Part shown: positions 36,301 through 48,801 of the stretch, in pieces
Position numbering within the stretch: the stretch's first letter is position 1
Layout of the letters: every line of letters begins with the position of its first letter
DNA from: Rotaria socialis
Taxonomy: Eukaryota > Rotifera > Eurotatoria > Philodinida > Philodinidae
Length of the DNA stretch: 64,000 nucleotides
NCBI GenBank assembly: GCA_905331475.1
Contig: CAJNYU010003614.1
Location: forward strand, 244,363 to 308,362
Direction of reading: 5' to 3'
Notes under the pieces: generated by a model
What the model was told of the DNA's origin: nothing
Database searches by the model: none
What the model saw: the letters and a program-made list of their open reading frames with translations, nothing else
Program-made: the position numbers and the translations under genes

Positions 36301-38645
36301 AAAAAATGATACATACTATGGGTACATAAACAGAACTGTTTCTTGAACTTGAAAGGATAGTGTCATATCTGACTTAGTAGAGTCTAAAACCAAATTTGAG
36401 TATAACAGGAATTTTAGAGTTTATGTTGTGTATCCGTTCTTATGCATTAGAAAATGCGTACTAGAAAATATAAGATTCACAGTTATACTCTCATATACTT
36501 GATCTATATGTATCAGAACAGTAAAGTAAATAAGAAAACATCCATTCATAATTATATCTATTGAAGTTTTCCTAGAATAATCAAAACAAAAAAAAATATT
36601 TACACAGATCTCAATTTACATGCCGGTAATGATTATCATCTTGAAAATGTTTAGATGAGCATCTAAAGTAAACAATTTAAAAACTAGTACTTTAAAAAAT
36701 ATTTTCATATCATTTTTATTACTATTGTAATGTTATCAAATTGTAAAGAAAAAATGTATGGAGTAAAAAATACTTGACCAATAATTTATATTCTAGTAAT
36801 CATATTAAATTGAGCTCATAACAATTGTTTCAGAATGATGCCATTCGACTAAATTATAGACATATTCGACATTTCTGCTTTCTATCATGGCACGTTGAGA
36901 TTATTTTAGTTCATTCTTATGATCAATAGTTAAATTTCATCTATAATCATATTACCATATCGTTATTGGATCTTAGTTTTCAATATGTTTTGAAAATTTT
37001 CAGTAGTTTAAGAAGAAATATAATTATAGATATTATAAAAATGTTTGGTTTAGTATATTCTGACGATGTCAAAACAATGAATACTTCATATATCAGACGC
37101 GTATGTCAGCTCTCTTCTTTTCGATATTTTTTTCTATCACAAAAACTTGTTAACTACTTTCAGTTGACTAATTCGTATGTACTTAGAAAAGAATTATACA
37201 GTAGTTCTATAAGAATTAGACACATGATTTCTACGAATATAACCAATCTTCATTGATGTTACATCTTTTTCAGTCTACTGAATTCACTAGAGCTTCTTTT
37301 CACATAGAATATAATGTTATTGTATAATGCATCTTAATATATTTCACTAGAATGAATACTTGGATAAGACTTAGCTGTATCGTTTTAATATCAATATCAA
37401 TAAAGTAAAAGTATGAGAATGTAATAAGGCTTTTCTTATCAAATAGATTTGTTCATAGCTACGATTCTTTTTTTTTCTTAACATTTTTTTGTAATTTAAT
37501 AATAATATATTCAATAGGTACATCTGCTGATTCAACATCAACCATTCATTCATTGTTTGATGCGATAAAACGCCAATTATGGTCAGATTTTATTGATAAT
37601 CCAATACTACCATATCATACGCTTCTTCCTCCAATATCCTCATCATCAATAGTTAACTATTATACGCCATCATCTCCTCAAACAGGAACAGCAACAGCAA
37701 TAATTCTAACTTTATTTGATGCATATCTAACAAATGAGTTTCTTGATTGTGAACAAGCACGTGGTTTATATATTTGTTCAAAACATGTTCCGATTCACTT
37801 GATGCTAACACGTTTATTAACAAATATAAATACATCTAATGGTATATATGAAACACGTCGTGCGCTCTATTTTATATTTGGTTTTACATTATTTCGACGG
37901 CGTTCATCAACACGATGTCTTCTACAATATGTTTTACCCTATTTAATAAATATAAAATCTAATGAATTTATGCTTGAACCAAATGTCTATAGTATGTGTG
38001 TATTACTAAATATATTATTGGTACTTGAGCTAAATACAAACAATGATGAATTAGGCGATTTATTTCGTGTTAAATCATGGAAAAAAATGTATCAAACTAT
38101 AGATTCAATGTCATTTGATACAATTGAAGATAATTACAATGATCTTATGCCAAAATATGAAGAAACAAGTGTTTTAGATGCTTTCCATGAATTTTTAGAT
38201 TCTTCATCAAAAGAACTTTTTTCAGGTGATAGTGTTCGACCAGTTAATTATTTTCTTGGATGGTTACAAACTATTCTTTGGATGTTTAGTCGAAAAAATA
38301 AGTCACTGAAACAATTTATTAAGCCAAAGCTAGTAAGTAACTGTTACATTTTTTTTCACAAAATAATAATTTGTCTTTTAAATATAAAAGATCGCACAAT
38401 TATCAGAATATTTACCATTACAATTTCCAATTGAAAAAGTTTTGAGTATATTAGATCTATCAAATAATATTGAACTTGAATATGCTTCGATGGCTATTAC
38501 ACGTGATTATACACGTTTGCAAACATTCACTAAACGAATGACTTTAAGTCTAATACATAATCAACAAACAGTCCATAATGATAATAATGTAACAGCACCG
38601 GTGACTATAACAAAAACTATTTATACAATACCGAAAAATCTTTAA
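33378..38645 (+). CDS. MED24: Mediator complex subunit 24
   Basis: Six exons (33378-33519, 33585-34101, 34982-35544, 35602-36321, 37518-38332, 38391-38645) sum to 1003 aa; vertebrate MED24 is about 990. Similarity is low but collinear: VQEKLIEAWKLR at the start, LIQSYFKFHT, RWSAYIFFQLPRLL (human form KWTAFTFLKIPQVL), FDLALLILCYLTSIT, ILPYHTLLPP followed by a helical block like human MPYWNLLPP, and VNYFLGWLQTILWMF with QLSEYLPLQFPIEKVLSIL near the end. The protein is all alpha-helical with no catalytic motif. MED24 belongs to the Mediator tail in the nucleus and links activators to RNA polymerase II. Introns 2 (880 nt) and 4 (1196 nt) are outsized compared with the 57-65 nt others. Confidence 0.82.
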
Positions 38646-40100
38646 AATTCTTGTTTATTCATATTACACGTGTATCTCCTTGGTAATATTGACATTTCTA
38701 TCTCATATAACGAATTTAACGACATGGTTATCTCTTTTTGCATAGATTTCAGTTTAGGAATATAAAAGAGAGCTGATTTGTTTTTCTTTCAAGGATACAC
38801 CAGTTAATATTCAATCAGAATTAAAAACTTTATTTTTTGCATTTATTTTCGAAATTTCAATGTATCACTAAAATTTAATAATACGTATTTTTATCATGCT
38901 ACTATTCCCCTTATAAGAAATAGCAATTATTCAAAACTTATGAATGGAAACTCTTAATAATTGAGTTTGTTGTCTTCGTGATAATTCACTCGATTAGAGT
39001 CAAGAAGTAATCCGTGTATAATGAAACAAAGCAAAAGCATTTCATGAATTCGTTGACCTTATAGATCAAATCATTTTTGTATTAGATACCTTCTCATATT
39101 TCATGTACCATACGTAGTAGTATCAAGGAACAGTACTTTGTTCAACAAAGTATTTAGATCATGGCTGTGTTGTAATTGTATGTTTTCAATATTTGTCTAA
39201 GTATATTCTAAGAAGTCGATGATCTGCGTATCGATACGAGAAAGTTCATGTCTTTTTAACCATGTTGTCGAATATTATTGCTAGAAAAAGTCTATTAAGA
39301 TAGTGAGTCGTGATAAATAAGACACAGCATTTTAGAATTCAATTCACGCTATGAAATAACCCTCGAGTGTTAGAAAAGTTAATTTATTTCCGTTTTATAT
39401 CGGATGTTGAATCAAATATTAGATGAACTATAAAAATTGTAAGACTATAAAGATATAATTCTGATATAGTATCAAACGATGTGTCTTTCGGGTAAAAAAT
39501 ATTAGTATTTCTGTTATATTGCTAAATGAAGATACCAAACAAAGAGGAAAATATCGTTAACATTCTGTTATATCTGATTCTTTCAATGAGATATTTATAT
39601 CTTCTTCGTATCTACACTTGACTCTTTGGTTTCATTTTTTTTATTTCTTCTACAAATATAATCTCGAGGTTATATTAAAGCGAAGTAATGGTGATAGATA
39701 GAGTTATATTCAATCGAATCTTTTTTTTGTTGTTGTATTTTGTTTCGTTTTTTTCAAACGCTTGAAAGAGTTCGACAATATTGTGATCGAGCTTTTAAAC
39801 ATAGCTCATCAGAATTGTGCTTTCCGAGTTGATTCTTCTCAGACGAATCATCATTTCAACTAGCCAAGATTTATTTTATTCTTACTGTTACACCATTTTC
39901 TTTTGTTGGCTAAAGAAAGAATGCACGTTTTTGTCCTTTCCTTTTCTTTTCTTTTTTTTTAGATAAATGTATTCATCTATTATTCGTCAAGTCAGACACA
40001 AGTTATTACTCTCGAATAGCTTTCGTACTTGTCTTACATCTGTATAGAAGATTTATTTTTTTACAATAATAGAAGAATTTTCTTTTCATACAAGTAGAAA
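38646..40100. other. intergenic upstream of HACL1
   Basis: 1.45 kb of AT-rich sequence with no supported gene. Pyrimidine-rich runs increase towards 39.7-40.1 kb, as expected near a promoter or 5'UTR; no specific element can be named. Confidence 0.5.
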
Positions 40101-43100
40101 ATGGCATCTTCCTCGAAGAGTTCTGCTGGTAGTGCTTCAGAGAAAGCACCGGAAGGCAATGAAGTCATGGGTGCCCAAGTCATTGCGGAAGCATTGAAGA
40201 AACAGGTAAGATTCAATTAATCTTGAAATTGTAAGAGATAATAAAGCCTGTAGGTACATGAATTCCGCTCTTCTTTCAAAAATTGTAACATTGCTACAAG
40301 TCTACTTACCAATTATCAAGCGTAGAAGTCTACTAAAAGTTGATAGATCTATTTTTCAAATATAAAGTTTTGTTTTTTTCTTAGAACATTAAGAGAAAGC
40401 TCCTCTTTTTTTTAGCCGCAAGTACAACATGCGGATATTCGAATATTTTTAGGGCGTTGAATACATGTTTGGCGTGGTTGGTATTCCAATAATCGAAGTG
40501 GCGTTTGCTGCTCAACAATCTCAAATAAAATATATTGGAATGCGTAATGAACAAGCTGTATTTAGTTAAATAGAAGTGAAGATTCTTGTTTACTATATAT
40601 TCTATTATAGGCATCGTACGCCGCATCAGCTATTGGTTATTTGACGGGAAAGTATGACATTCTATGATTCATATGAATTTGAGAAAGTATCATTAAATGA
40701 TTTAATAGACCAGCAGTATGTTTAACAGTATCAGGGCCTGGTCTTGTTCATGCGCTTGGTGGTATGGCAAATGCTCAAGTAAATAAATGGTAAACACAAT
40801 GTTGTTCATAGATTAAACAAACGTGTTAATTTAGGCCAATGATAGTTTTAGCTGGTTCCTCGGATCAGCCACTAGAATCGATGGGTGCATTTCAAGAATT
40901 TCCACAAGTATATAGTCATATGCATGTGATTGATAGTATTTAGAAGTTATCTATTCTTTTTTAGGTTGAAGCAGCACGACTCTATTCAAAATATGCTGCT
41001 CGTATTTCATCACTTGAACGAGTCCCATTCTTTGTCGAAAAGGTAAAATTTATATTTATGTTAAAAATATAATTGAAATAGAAATATCTATTTTATAGGC
41101 TATTCGTTCTTCGATTTATTCACCATCAGGTGTAAGTTATCTTGATATTCCCGGTGACATTGTTACTTCATCGATAAATACCAATCAAGTGGAGTAAGAT
41201 AGATTCGATTGTAAGTATAACTATACGATGAATATTCTCTTTCGAAGGCAAGTCAAAACATTGAAAAAACCTCCAAAACCTGCAGCTAGTGTTGAATCAC
41301 TTGGTGAATTTTTCAATTTACTTAAGCAAAGTCAAAAACCACTTGTAATAGTTGGAAAAGGTAAATATTTGCACCTATATATATATATATATATATTTCA
41401 CACACAATATTGTTATCATCAGGTTGTTCATATGGATTTGCTGAAGAACAAGCCAAGCAATTTATTGAACAATTTAATTTGCCTTTTCTTGCAACACCTA
41501 TGGGTAAAGGAACATTAGATGATCGTCATCCATTGTCGGTCGGTGCCGCACGTTCAACTGCATTGCAAGAGGCCGATTGCATTATTTTACTTGGCGCACG
41601 TCTTAACTGGATGCTGCATTTTGGAAAACAACCTCGTTTTAATCCCAATGTTAAAATAATTCAAGTAAACTTGAATTATTTTATTATTTTGTCATGAAAA
41701 AAAACATCAATTTCTTTCAAAATACTTAGATTGAAAATGATACAAATGAATTACACAATAATGTTCAAAGTGAATTGGCGATTCAAGCTGATCTTAAAAC
41801 AGTATTAAAACAAGTAATTGAATGGTTGTTGGTTAATTGTCTATGAGAATAAAAACATTGATTTTCTATATTTACAGTTGAATGAAAATGAAACAAAATG
41901 GAAATATGATGCAGCAACACAATGGTGGAGTTTACTTAGAAAAAAATTAATTTCAAATAAACAACGTAGTGATGTAAGATGACTAAACAGAAGGCAATGA
42001 ATTGTTAATTTTTTCAAGAAGAAAACAGATAAGCAATTATTTCTGAACTTGAATACCGAGTGTGACAAAAGTTTTTGCAACATTCTTTATTTTGCACGCA
42101 TCTGTTTTTAGAAGATTAACAAAACATTGGTCTTTCTCTCAAAAGATGCGCTACCGAATTCTCTACAAACTTCTATTTGTCTTAGTTTAGAACAATAGAA
42201 TTGAACTCTTTTATAGATTACATTGTACGATTATGTGAAACGATCGTTTGTCCCGCACAGTTTTTAGTAATTTATTCTTTTCGCGGAAGTAAATATTCAA
42301 CTTTTAAAACATTATATACTGCTAGACAGCTCTTGGAATTCTCAGTCGCTTGCTTTCATGCAGGCAGGTTTTTATGGTTTTTCTTCGGTTTGACGTATGG
42401 TCATATTTTGAAAATAGCGGGGTTTTCATATCGGATTTCTCTGTTTCAAAGTAATCATTCTAGAGATATCACTTAGCATCAAATCGTTTTCATTTTTGCA
42501 GTATTTTTTAGGTAATTAGTTTTTCTTTCTAATTATACGCAGTCCAAATGACGCGTGAAAAACAATTTCACTCGAAGAATAGTTTAAATAGTGTCAAGAA
42601 GGTCGTTTTCGTGTAGCATCTCACATAGGTCATATATGGTTCTGAATATAGATACAATCAAACACTCGCAAATAATTCTGAAACAACATTCCACATGTAC
42701 TCCAATTACAATGAGAGAGTTTCCTAGATGTCCATTTTTAATGTGGAAAAACGTTTGGATAAACAAAAGTAAAATGTGCGTGACAAACGATCGTTTCACA
42801 TAATCGTACTATGTAATCTATAAAAGAGTTCAATTCTATTGTTTTAAACTAAGACAAATAGAGGTTTGTAGAGAATTCATTAGCGCATCTTTTGAGAGAA
42901 AGACCAATGTTTTGTTATGCTCCTAAAAACAGATGCATGCAAAATAAAGAAAGTTGCAAAACTTTTGTCATACCCGGTATAGTTTCGTCAATACGATATT
43001 TTACACATTATTGACTATTCATTGTTTCTATGCATATGTATGAATCGAATATGTGTTGTATTTGATTTATTCGTCTATTTAGGCTCTTATCCATTCGAAA

Positions 43101-45023
43101 GAAAGCTCGATGCTTAATTATTATGCAGCATTTGATGCAGTATGTTTTAATTAAATTATTAATTTTTATTCCATGACATTATCAAATCTAGATTCAATCA
43201 ATTATTCCAAAGGATGCAATCATAGTAAGCGAAGGTGCTAATACCATGGATATTGGAAGAACGATGTTATTGAATTCAAAAGCTCGCCATCGACTAGATG
43301 CTGGAACATTTGGTACGAATTATGTTCTATTTTATTTTCAAGAAAAAGAAAACCAAACATTTGAAAAGTTTTACATATAAGAAATAACTATTTAGGTACA
43401 ATGGGTGTTGGTCCAGGTTTCGCCGTAGCAGCAGCTATCTATTGTCAAGATCATGAACCTGAAAAACGTGTGATATGTGTTGAAGGTGATAGTGCTTTTG
43501 GTTTTAGTGGTCTTGAATTTGAAACAGCGGCTCGGTACGATACTTCACCTTTGAAACATACAAATTAATCGTTCATATTTTCATTGTAGTTATAGTCTTC
43601 CAATCGTATTTATCATAATCAATAATGGTGGTATTTATACTGGTGTCGATTCAGATTCATTTCAAGAGATGGCTAAAAAAGATTCTACTTTAAAGTATTA
43701 CTTGATTATAAGATTGATAAGCAACTGATGTGTCACGATATTTTGTGTAGCATGTTTGGCTAGTTTGTTTTTCACTTAAAAGTCACTAGAAAAGCTCCAA
43801 AGTAATCAACTTGAACTAGGATAGCATCTTCTTTTATCTCATAAAAACATCAGACTTCGTTTTGTTAACGTGAAGTCAATTGATCGAGAAAAAATCTGTG
43901 ACGATAGTTTAAAGTAAAACTTTTATACAGCGAAAAACAAATGCTGTTGGTAAATAGGTGTGTCCATTTTTGGAACATCTAGATAGAATTAAAAGCAGTC
44001 AGTTAGAATCAAGTCTCAATACTGATAAAAAAAAACGTTTGTTCAGAGTTTATTTTTACTTACTCTTGGTTAAACTGTATGTATTTATTGAGATAAACCA
44101 AATTTGTTAAAAAAATTTCTTTTTGTTGGTCATTACTTCTTTAAATCAGACTTGAAAATAGTTTTAACTTTGTTGTCTATTTAAAAATTTCATTACGCAC
44201 TAGATTCCAGTTTTTCAGTAAGCTAGAGTTGCATAAGTTTTGTGACTAAAGGAATATTGTGATTAGTCACTCTTTCAAGTTTTAGTATATAGAATACAAT
44301 ATATGAAGATTGTTTTCATTGTTTTCTGCAAAGAGAAGCAAATGACATACTTTGTGGAATAAGTTTTTCTCTTGAAATCAGTATATAAAAAGATTTTTTT
44401 ATAATTGCTTTCATTAGAGCAGTCTTAATTACAATTTTTGGAACTGACATACATCAAAAACAAATCTGTCAAAACAATGTTTTTAGTTACTATCGAAAAG
44501 TTCTAACAAATGAAACCACTTTAGACTAACGAATGAATTCTGAATAGAAAGTAAGAAAGAGTAGGAATTTCAAATTCTAGTTGATTAATTATGAATGTTC
44601 CCAGCGACTAGGGACTTAGATCTGAGAACTGTTACACCCCTACCAGTGGCTTTTACGTGAATAAAAGTTAATCAGAAATGTTGCACAGAATTTTATTTAA
44701 TATGAAAACCTTTGTTTTTTTTAAATATTTCTAATTTAAAACGCATAGTTTACCACCAACATCATTAACGCAAGCAAATTACGAACGGATAGCTGGAGCT
44801 TTTGGTTGCCAAGGTTATTTGGCATGTTCAATAGAAGAAGTAAAAAAAAGTGTGCAATCAGCATTAGCTGAAAAAACCCGCCCATCAATTATCAATGTTA
44901 TAATTGACCCATCATCGGGTCGTGTTCAACAAGTATGATTAATATTCTTTTTTTCTATATAGAAATTATTATCTACATATTTCATTATAGGAACATGGTT
45001 GGCTTACTCGTTCAAAGATGTGA
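40101..45023 (+). CDS. HACL1: 2-hydroxyacyl-CoA lyase 1, ThDP-dependent
   Basis: Seventeen exons (40101-40205, 40453-40557, 40611-40651, 40709-40789, 40835-40907, 40965-41042, 41099-41193, 41248-41360, 41423-41664, 41730-41813, 41878-41973, 43083-43139, 43192-43312, 43396-43534, 43590-43694, 44749-44932, 44991-45023) give 583 aa (human 578). It shows the catalytic Glu in [52 protein letters not shown], and the ThDP/Mg site [19 protein letters not shown]...INNGGIYTG. The enzyme cleaves 2-hydroxyacyl-CoAs from fatty-acid alpha-oxidation to formyl-CoA plus a shortened aldehyde. The C-terminus is SKM, a plausible peroxisomal PTS1 like the human SNM. Intron 11 (1109 nt) holds an inverted-repeat element; intron 15 is also long (1054 nt). 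Confidence 0.97.
42054..42979. mobile_element. non-autonomous element with ~200-bp terminal inverted repeats in a HACL1 intron
   Basis: Left arm 42054-42259 and right arm 42775-42979 are inverted copies with few differences, for instance GACAAAAG near the outer ends and GATTATGTGAAACGATCG near the inner ends. Outer ends read TACCGAGTGTGAC and GTCATACCCGGTA. The 515-bp centre shows no long inverted match and no coding frame of note. A TA duplication is possible but indistinguishable from the TIR itself, as with mariner-type MITEs. It lies entirely within intron 11 (41974-43082), leaving the splice sites intact. Confidence 0.8.
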
Positions 45024-45318
45024 AACCGATTGGATTTGATGAGACTTAAATTTTCTTTTCTTCTTTTTAATCTTTTTTTTTAAATAAAAAAAAATAACCT
45101 GATTGTAAAATGTTAACGCTCGTGTTTAATTTTATCTACGGTGCACAGCGTTGTCTTGATGTAAGAAGGATGAGTTTAAACGTCACTCATTCACTGGCAG
45201 TAGGGATGTAGAGAGAAAAGACAGAAAGAAATAACTCTATAGAAACGTCATCGTCGTCTTCGTTATTTTTCATTTTTACTGACATTTAATTCAAGTGAGA
45301 AGAAGCACTCAAGTGATA
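45024..45318. other. short intergenic spacer HACL1-CNG channel
   Basis: 295 bp between the HACL1 stop and the CNG-channel ATG, same strand. AAATAAA occurs at about 45082, a likely HACL1 poly(A) signal. Confidence 0.45.
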
Positions 45319-48048
45319 ATGATGAACGGCGAAGAGCAAAAAAAACCGTCATCAAATGGAAAACTGAAGGTTCTTATTTTATTTTATTTGTCATATTTCG
45401 TTAATTTAGTGTATTTACTCTTACAGAACTTTCGAAAACGTGTTTTTCATCCGCTTATTAGTCGTTGTGTAGCTAATAAGAAAGATGAACAACAAACTAG
45501 TCTTTTGCACGAACAGAATAAAAAAACAGAAACGCCTGTTCGAAATGAAGATTTCCAAGTGTAAGTCAAAGCTTGACTACAGATGAAAGTTGATTAATAA
45601 ATAAAAACATATGTGTGTGTGCGTATCTTTTTGTAGTACTGGTTTTGTAATTGATTCACAAAACTATTTATATCATTATTGGCTAGCAATTATTTCACTT
45701 GCTGTTGCCTATAATATTTTGTTGATACCAGCTCGATACTCATTTAAACAATTAGATAAAAACTTAAGAATTGTTTGGATATCATTAGATTACAGTTTTG
45801 ACATAATCTATTTGATTGATATTTTTATGCAGTCGAGAACAGGTGAATAAAAGCAACCAGTTTTAAAGAGAAATGAGAATATTTCCTCTTTTTTTTAGGC
45901 TATTTTAGTCATGGTTTATTTGTTCGTAATCATTATGTTTTGTCACGTAATTATTTTACATCGCGGCAATTTTACTCACGCGATCTTTTGTCAATTATTC
46001 CAACTGACTTTTTATATTTAATACCATATTTTCGTTTTATTTCTATAATACGTTGCAATCGATTTTTACGTATTAATCGTCTCTTTGAATTTCAAGATTT
46101 AACGGAATCGCGTACAAGATTTCCCAATGCATTTCGAATTTTGTGTCTTATATGTTTAACTCTTACACTAATTCATTGGTAAAAAAATGGCACCCTAAGG
46201 GATTTTTGTTCTAAGTAAAGTACAAAAATAGTTAAATTTTCGTTTAGGAATAGTTGCGCTTATCTTCTTATTTGTCAATATTTGGGTTTTGGTACTGATC
46301 GATGGGTATTACCTGCAGCAGCAAAAAATGAAACAGTTGCAATGCTTTATACATATTGTTTTTATTGGTCAACACTTTTATTAAGTACTATCGGTGATGT
46401 TCCATTGCCTGTAAAAAGAATTGAATATATATTTGTTTTGCTTGATTTTATGATTGGTATGTTATCAACAGAATATTGAATATATTTAAAAGTCAGCGAC
46501 TTTTTGTTTGAAAAAACGAATAGTGATAGGAATTTAGAAACTTTTCTTAGATATCTATTGAAAATGTTAAAAATTATTTAAAATTTTTATTACGTCATTA
46601 ATTGAAATAGTCAATATTTTGAGTATCTTGGGTTGTAGTTGTTTTCTAATTTGTATGATTACGAGATTTCGAATGATTCTAGACGACGCTGTGCAATATT
46701 AGCTATCTCATTTTTAGTGTTTCATTCTGTTGAAATTTCACTTCGTACATTCATACTGGTATCAATTATGTTTAAGAATACAAAAATTTCCTAGAAAACT
46801 ATCATCTGACAATAGTTTGGTTAATATAGAAAATTCAATGAAATCCTTTCAATCTTTTTGAATAGGTATTCTAATATTTGCTACTATTATTGGAAGTCTT
46901 GGTACAATGATATCATCACAAAATCAATCAAGTACGATAAAAAAAATATATATTTAAAAAGGAAAAGAGTTCGTTTTCATTTTTTCTTCTTAGGACAACA
47001 AGTCTGTGAAAAAATGGACGAAATCAAACGCTATATGAAATTTCGTTCAGTTAATCGAAAACTTGAACAAAAAGTTATAAAATGGCTTGATTATCTGTAT
47101 ACAAATCGACAAGTATTAAATGAAGAAATGGTTTTAAATTCTGATTTAAGTGTTGAATTACGTAAAGATCTTGCTATTAAAGTACATTTAGAATCATTAA
47201 AACAAGTTACATTATTTCATGATTGTGAACCAAATTTACTTATTGAGCTTGTGAATTTAAACTATTGTAATAGGATTTTTTTTTATCGTTTTTGTTTTGT
47301 TTTTAAAGGTCACAAAATTGAAACCAATATTTTTTGGTCCAGGTGATTATGTTTGTCGAAAAGGTGATATCGGTAAAGAAATGTATATTATTAAACGTGG
47401 TCAATTAGCTGTCGTAAGTGACGATGGAAAAATAACATTTGTTGTATTAAAAGAAGGTTCTGTATTTGGTGAAATATCGATTTTAAATATACCTGGTATT
47501 CGGTTATGATTTTCTTTTTAAAATAGTCACTAAAATGGAAATTTTTAGGTTCAAAAAACGGAAATCGTCGTACAGCGAACGTTAAGTCTTTAGGTTATTC
47601 AGATTTATATACGCTAACAAAAGAAGATTTATGGCTTGTACTTGATAATTATCCTGAATCCTTATCAAAATTAATTGAAAAAGGTAAATCAATATTACGT
47701 AAAGATAATCTTCTTGATGAAACGCTAACCGATTCAAAACGATACGTTGAACAAGAACAATTGTTAAGTATACAAAATCGTATTAAAAAATTAGTTGATA
47801 CAGAAAATACACTGAACAATCGTCAAACAATATTTTTCGATGCATATGTTGAGTCAATACGACAGTTTAAAAAAAAACTATCGAAGATAGAGTATCAATG
47901 CGGAGCAAGACAACCAAGTATATGTGTACCAAAGAACGTACCGCAGTCAGCACCAGTACTGCCATTCCTTTTAAATCAATGGAAAGCGAATACTACAGCT
48001 AAATTACTTAAATTTAGTAGTAGACAATCTATGGATACGGATGATTAA
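45319..48048 (+). CDS. cyclic nucleotide-gated cation channel (CNGA-like)
   Basis: Nine exons (45319-45369, 45427-45560, 45637-45842, 45899-46178, 46248-46456, 46866-46931, 46994-47250, 47309-47495, 47549-48048) encode 629 aa. Order: short cytoplasmic N-terminus, S1 ([20 protein letters not shown]), S2-S3, S4 with Arg repeats ([20 protein letters not shown]), S5, pore [18 protein letters not shown]6, C-linker ([20 protein letters not shown]), and a cyclic-nucleotide domain with [31 protein letters not shown] and NRRTAN. The Thr in RRTA is the residue associated with cGMP preference in CNGA channels. The usual filter Glu (TIGE) is Asp here. Such channels carry Na+/Ca2+ in photo- and chemosensory cells. 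After the domain come a helical stretch and a Ser/Pro-rich tail. The upstream GTG frame is not used; ATG at 45319 was chosen. Confidence 0.94.
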
Positions 48049-48435
48049 TAAAATTACTCGTCTCTTTTTTTTCAAGTTTTACTTTGATGATTGCTTTGTC
48101 CAATTTTCTTTTTTCTTTTTTGAAAACATTATTAGAATAAATAAATAATCATATACGTATATAATAATGTTTCCATAGAAAATTCTGAATCATTGGTTAT
48201 CGGAAAGATTCAGTTCGTTCGATATAACATTGTGAGTGTGATTGTGACTCATCATTGGCAGAATGAACAAAATAGACAGAGGATAGATACTGTATCTGTA
48301 CAAAGACTCGTTAATGCGATAATTTGGTACGTATCTTCAAATGATAAGCTGTAGATATACGTATGTAGTTTGAAGGCATTCAACAACGATTTTTCTTATT
48401 TCAGATTTTATCAATAATTGCTTTTGCCTTCAACA
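48049..48435. other. intergenic spacer
   Basis: 387 bp without a gene. Near its end TTTTTCTTATTTCAG (ending 48404) is a strong acceptor-like site 31 nt before the next ATG. Confidence 0.45.
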
Positions 48436-48801
48436 ATGCTCATTAGTGATATTAATAAATTAACTTATCGAGAATTACAAATTGAATTAAAATTTAGAAA
48501 TTTAAAAGCAGCAGGTAAAACTGAAGTACTTCGTGACCGACTTCGACAAGCAATAATAAATAACAGTGAAGATGAACCAATGTCAGATTATTTTGATGAA
48601 TGTTCGATTTGCTTGGAGAGATTATCATTTGATAAAAGAACAACAATTTTAACAACATGTTTACATCAATACCATCGGATTTGTCTTAAAAAATGGATCG
48701 AATCAAATGGCGAATTTTCACTTTGCTGTCCTCTTTGTCGATGTTCATTAGCTAATGATCGACATATTAAACAAGTTGGCGATAAAAAGTTTATTAGATA
48801 G
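48436..48801 (+). CDS. small SAP-domain plus RING-H2 protein
   Basis: Single exon, 121 aa from the ATG at 48436. Residues 5-38 fit a SAP motif (LTYRELQIELKFRNLKAAGK, then VLRDRL), which in other proteins binds DNA or forms a helical-extension interaction surface. Residues 56-101 form a RING-H2 finger with C56, C59, C75, H77, H80, C83, C98, C101 and a Trp at +4 after C83, typical of E3 ligases that recruit E2 enzymes. There is no SUMO-ligase SP-RING signature, so it is not a PIAS protein. Substrate and location unknown. The preceding acceptor-like site suggests a 5'UTR intron, trans-splicing, or a missed upstream exon. Confidence 0.82.
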   Translation: MLISDINKLTYRELQIELKFRNLKAAGKTEVLRDRLRQAIINNSEDEPMSDYFDECSICLERLSFDKRTTILTTCLHQYHRICLKKWIESNGEFSLCCPLCRCSLANDRHIKQVGDKKFIR

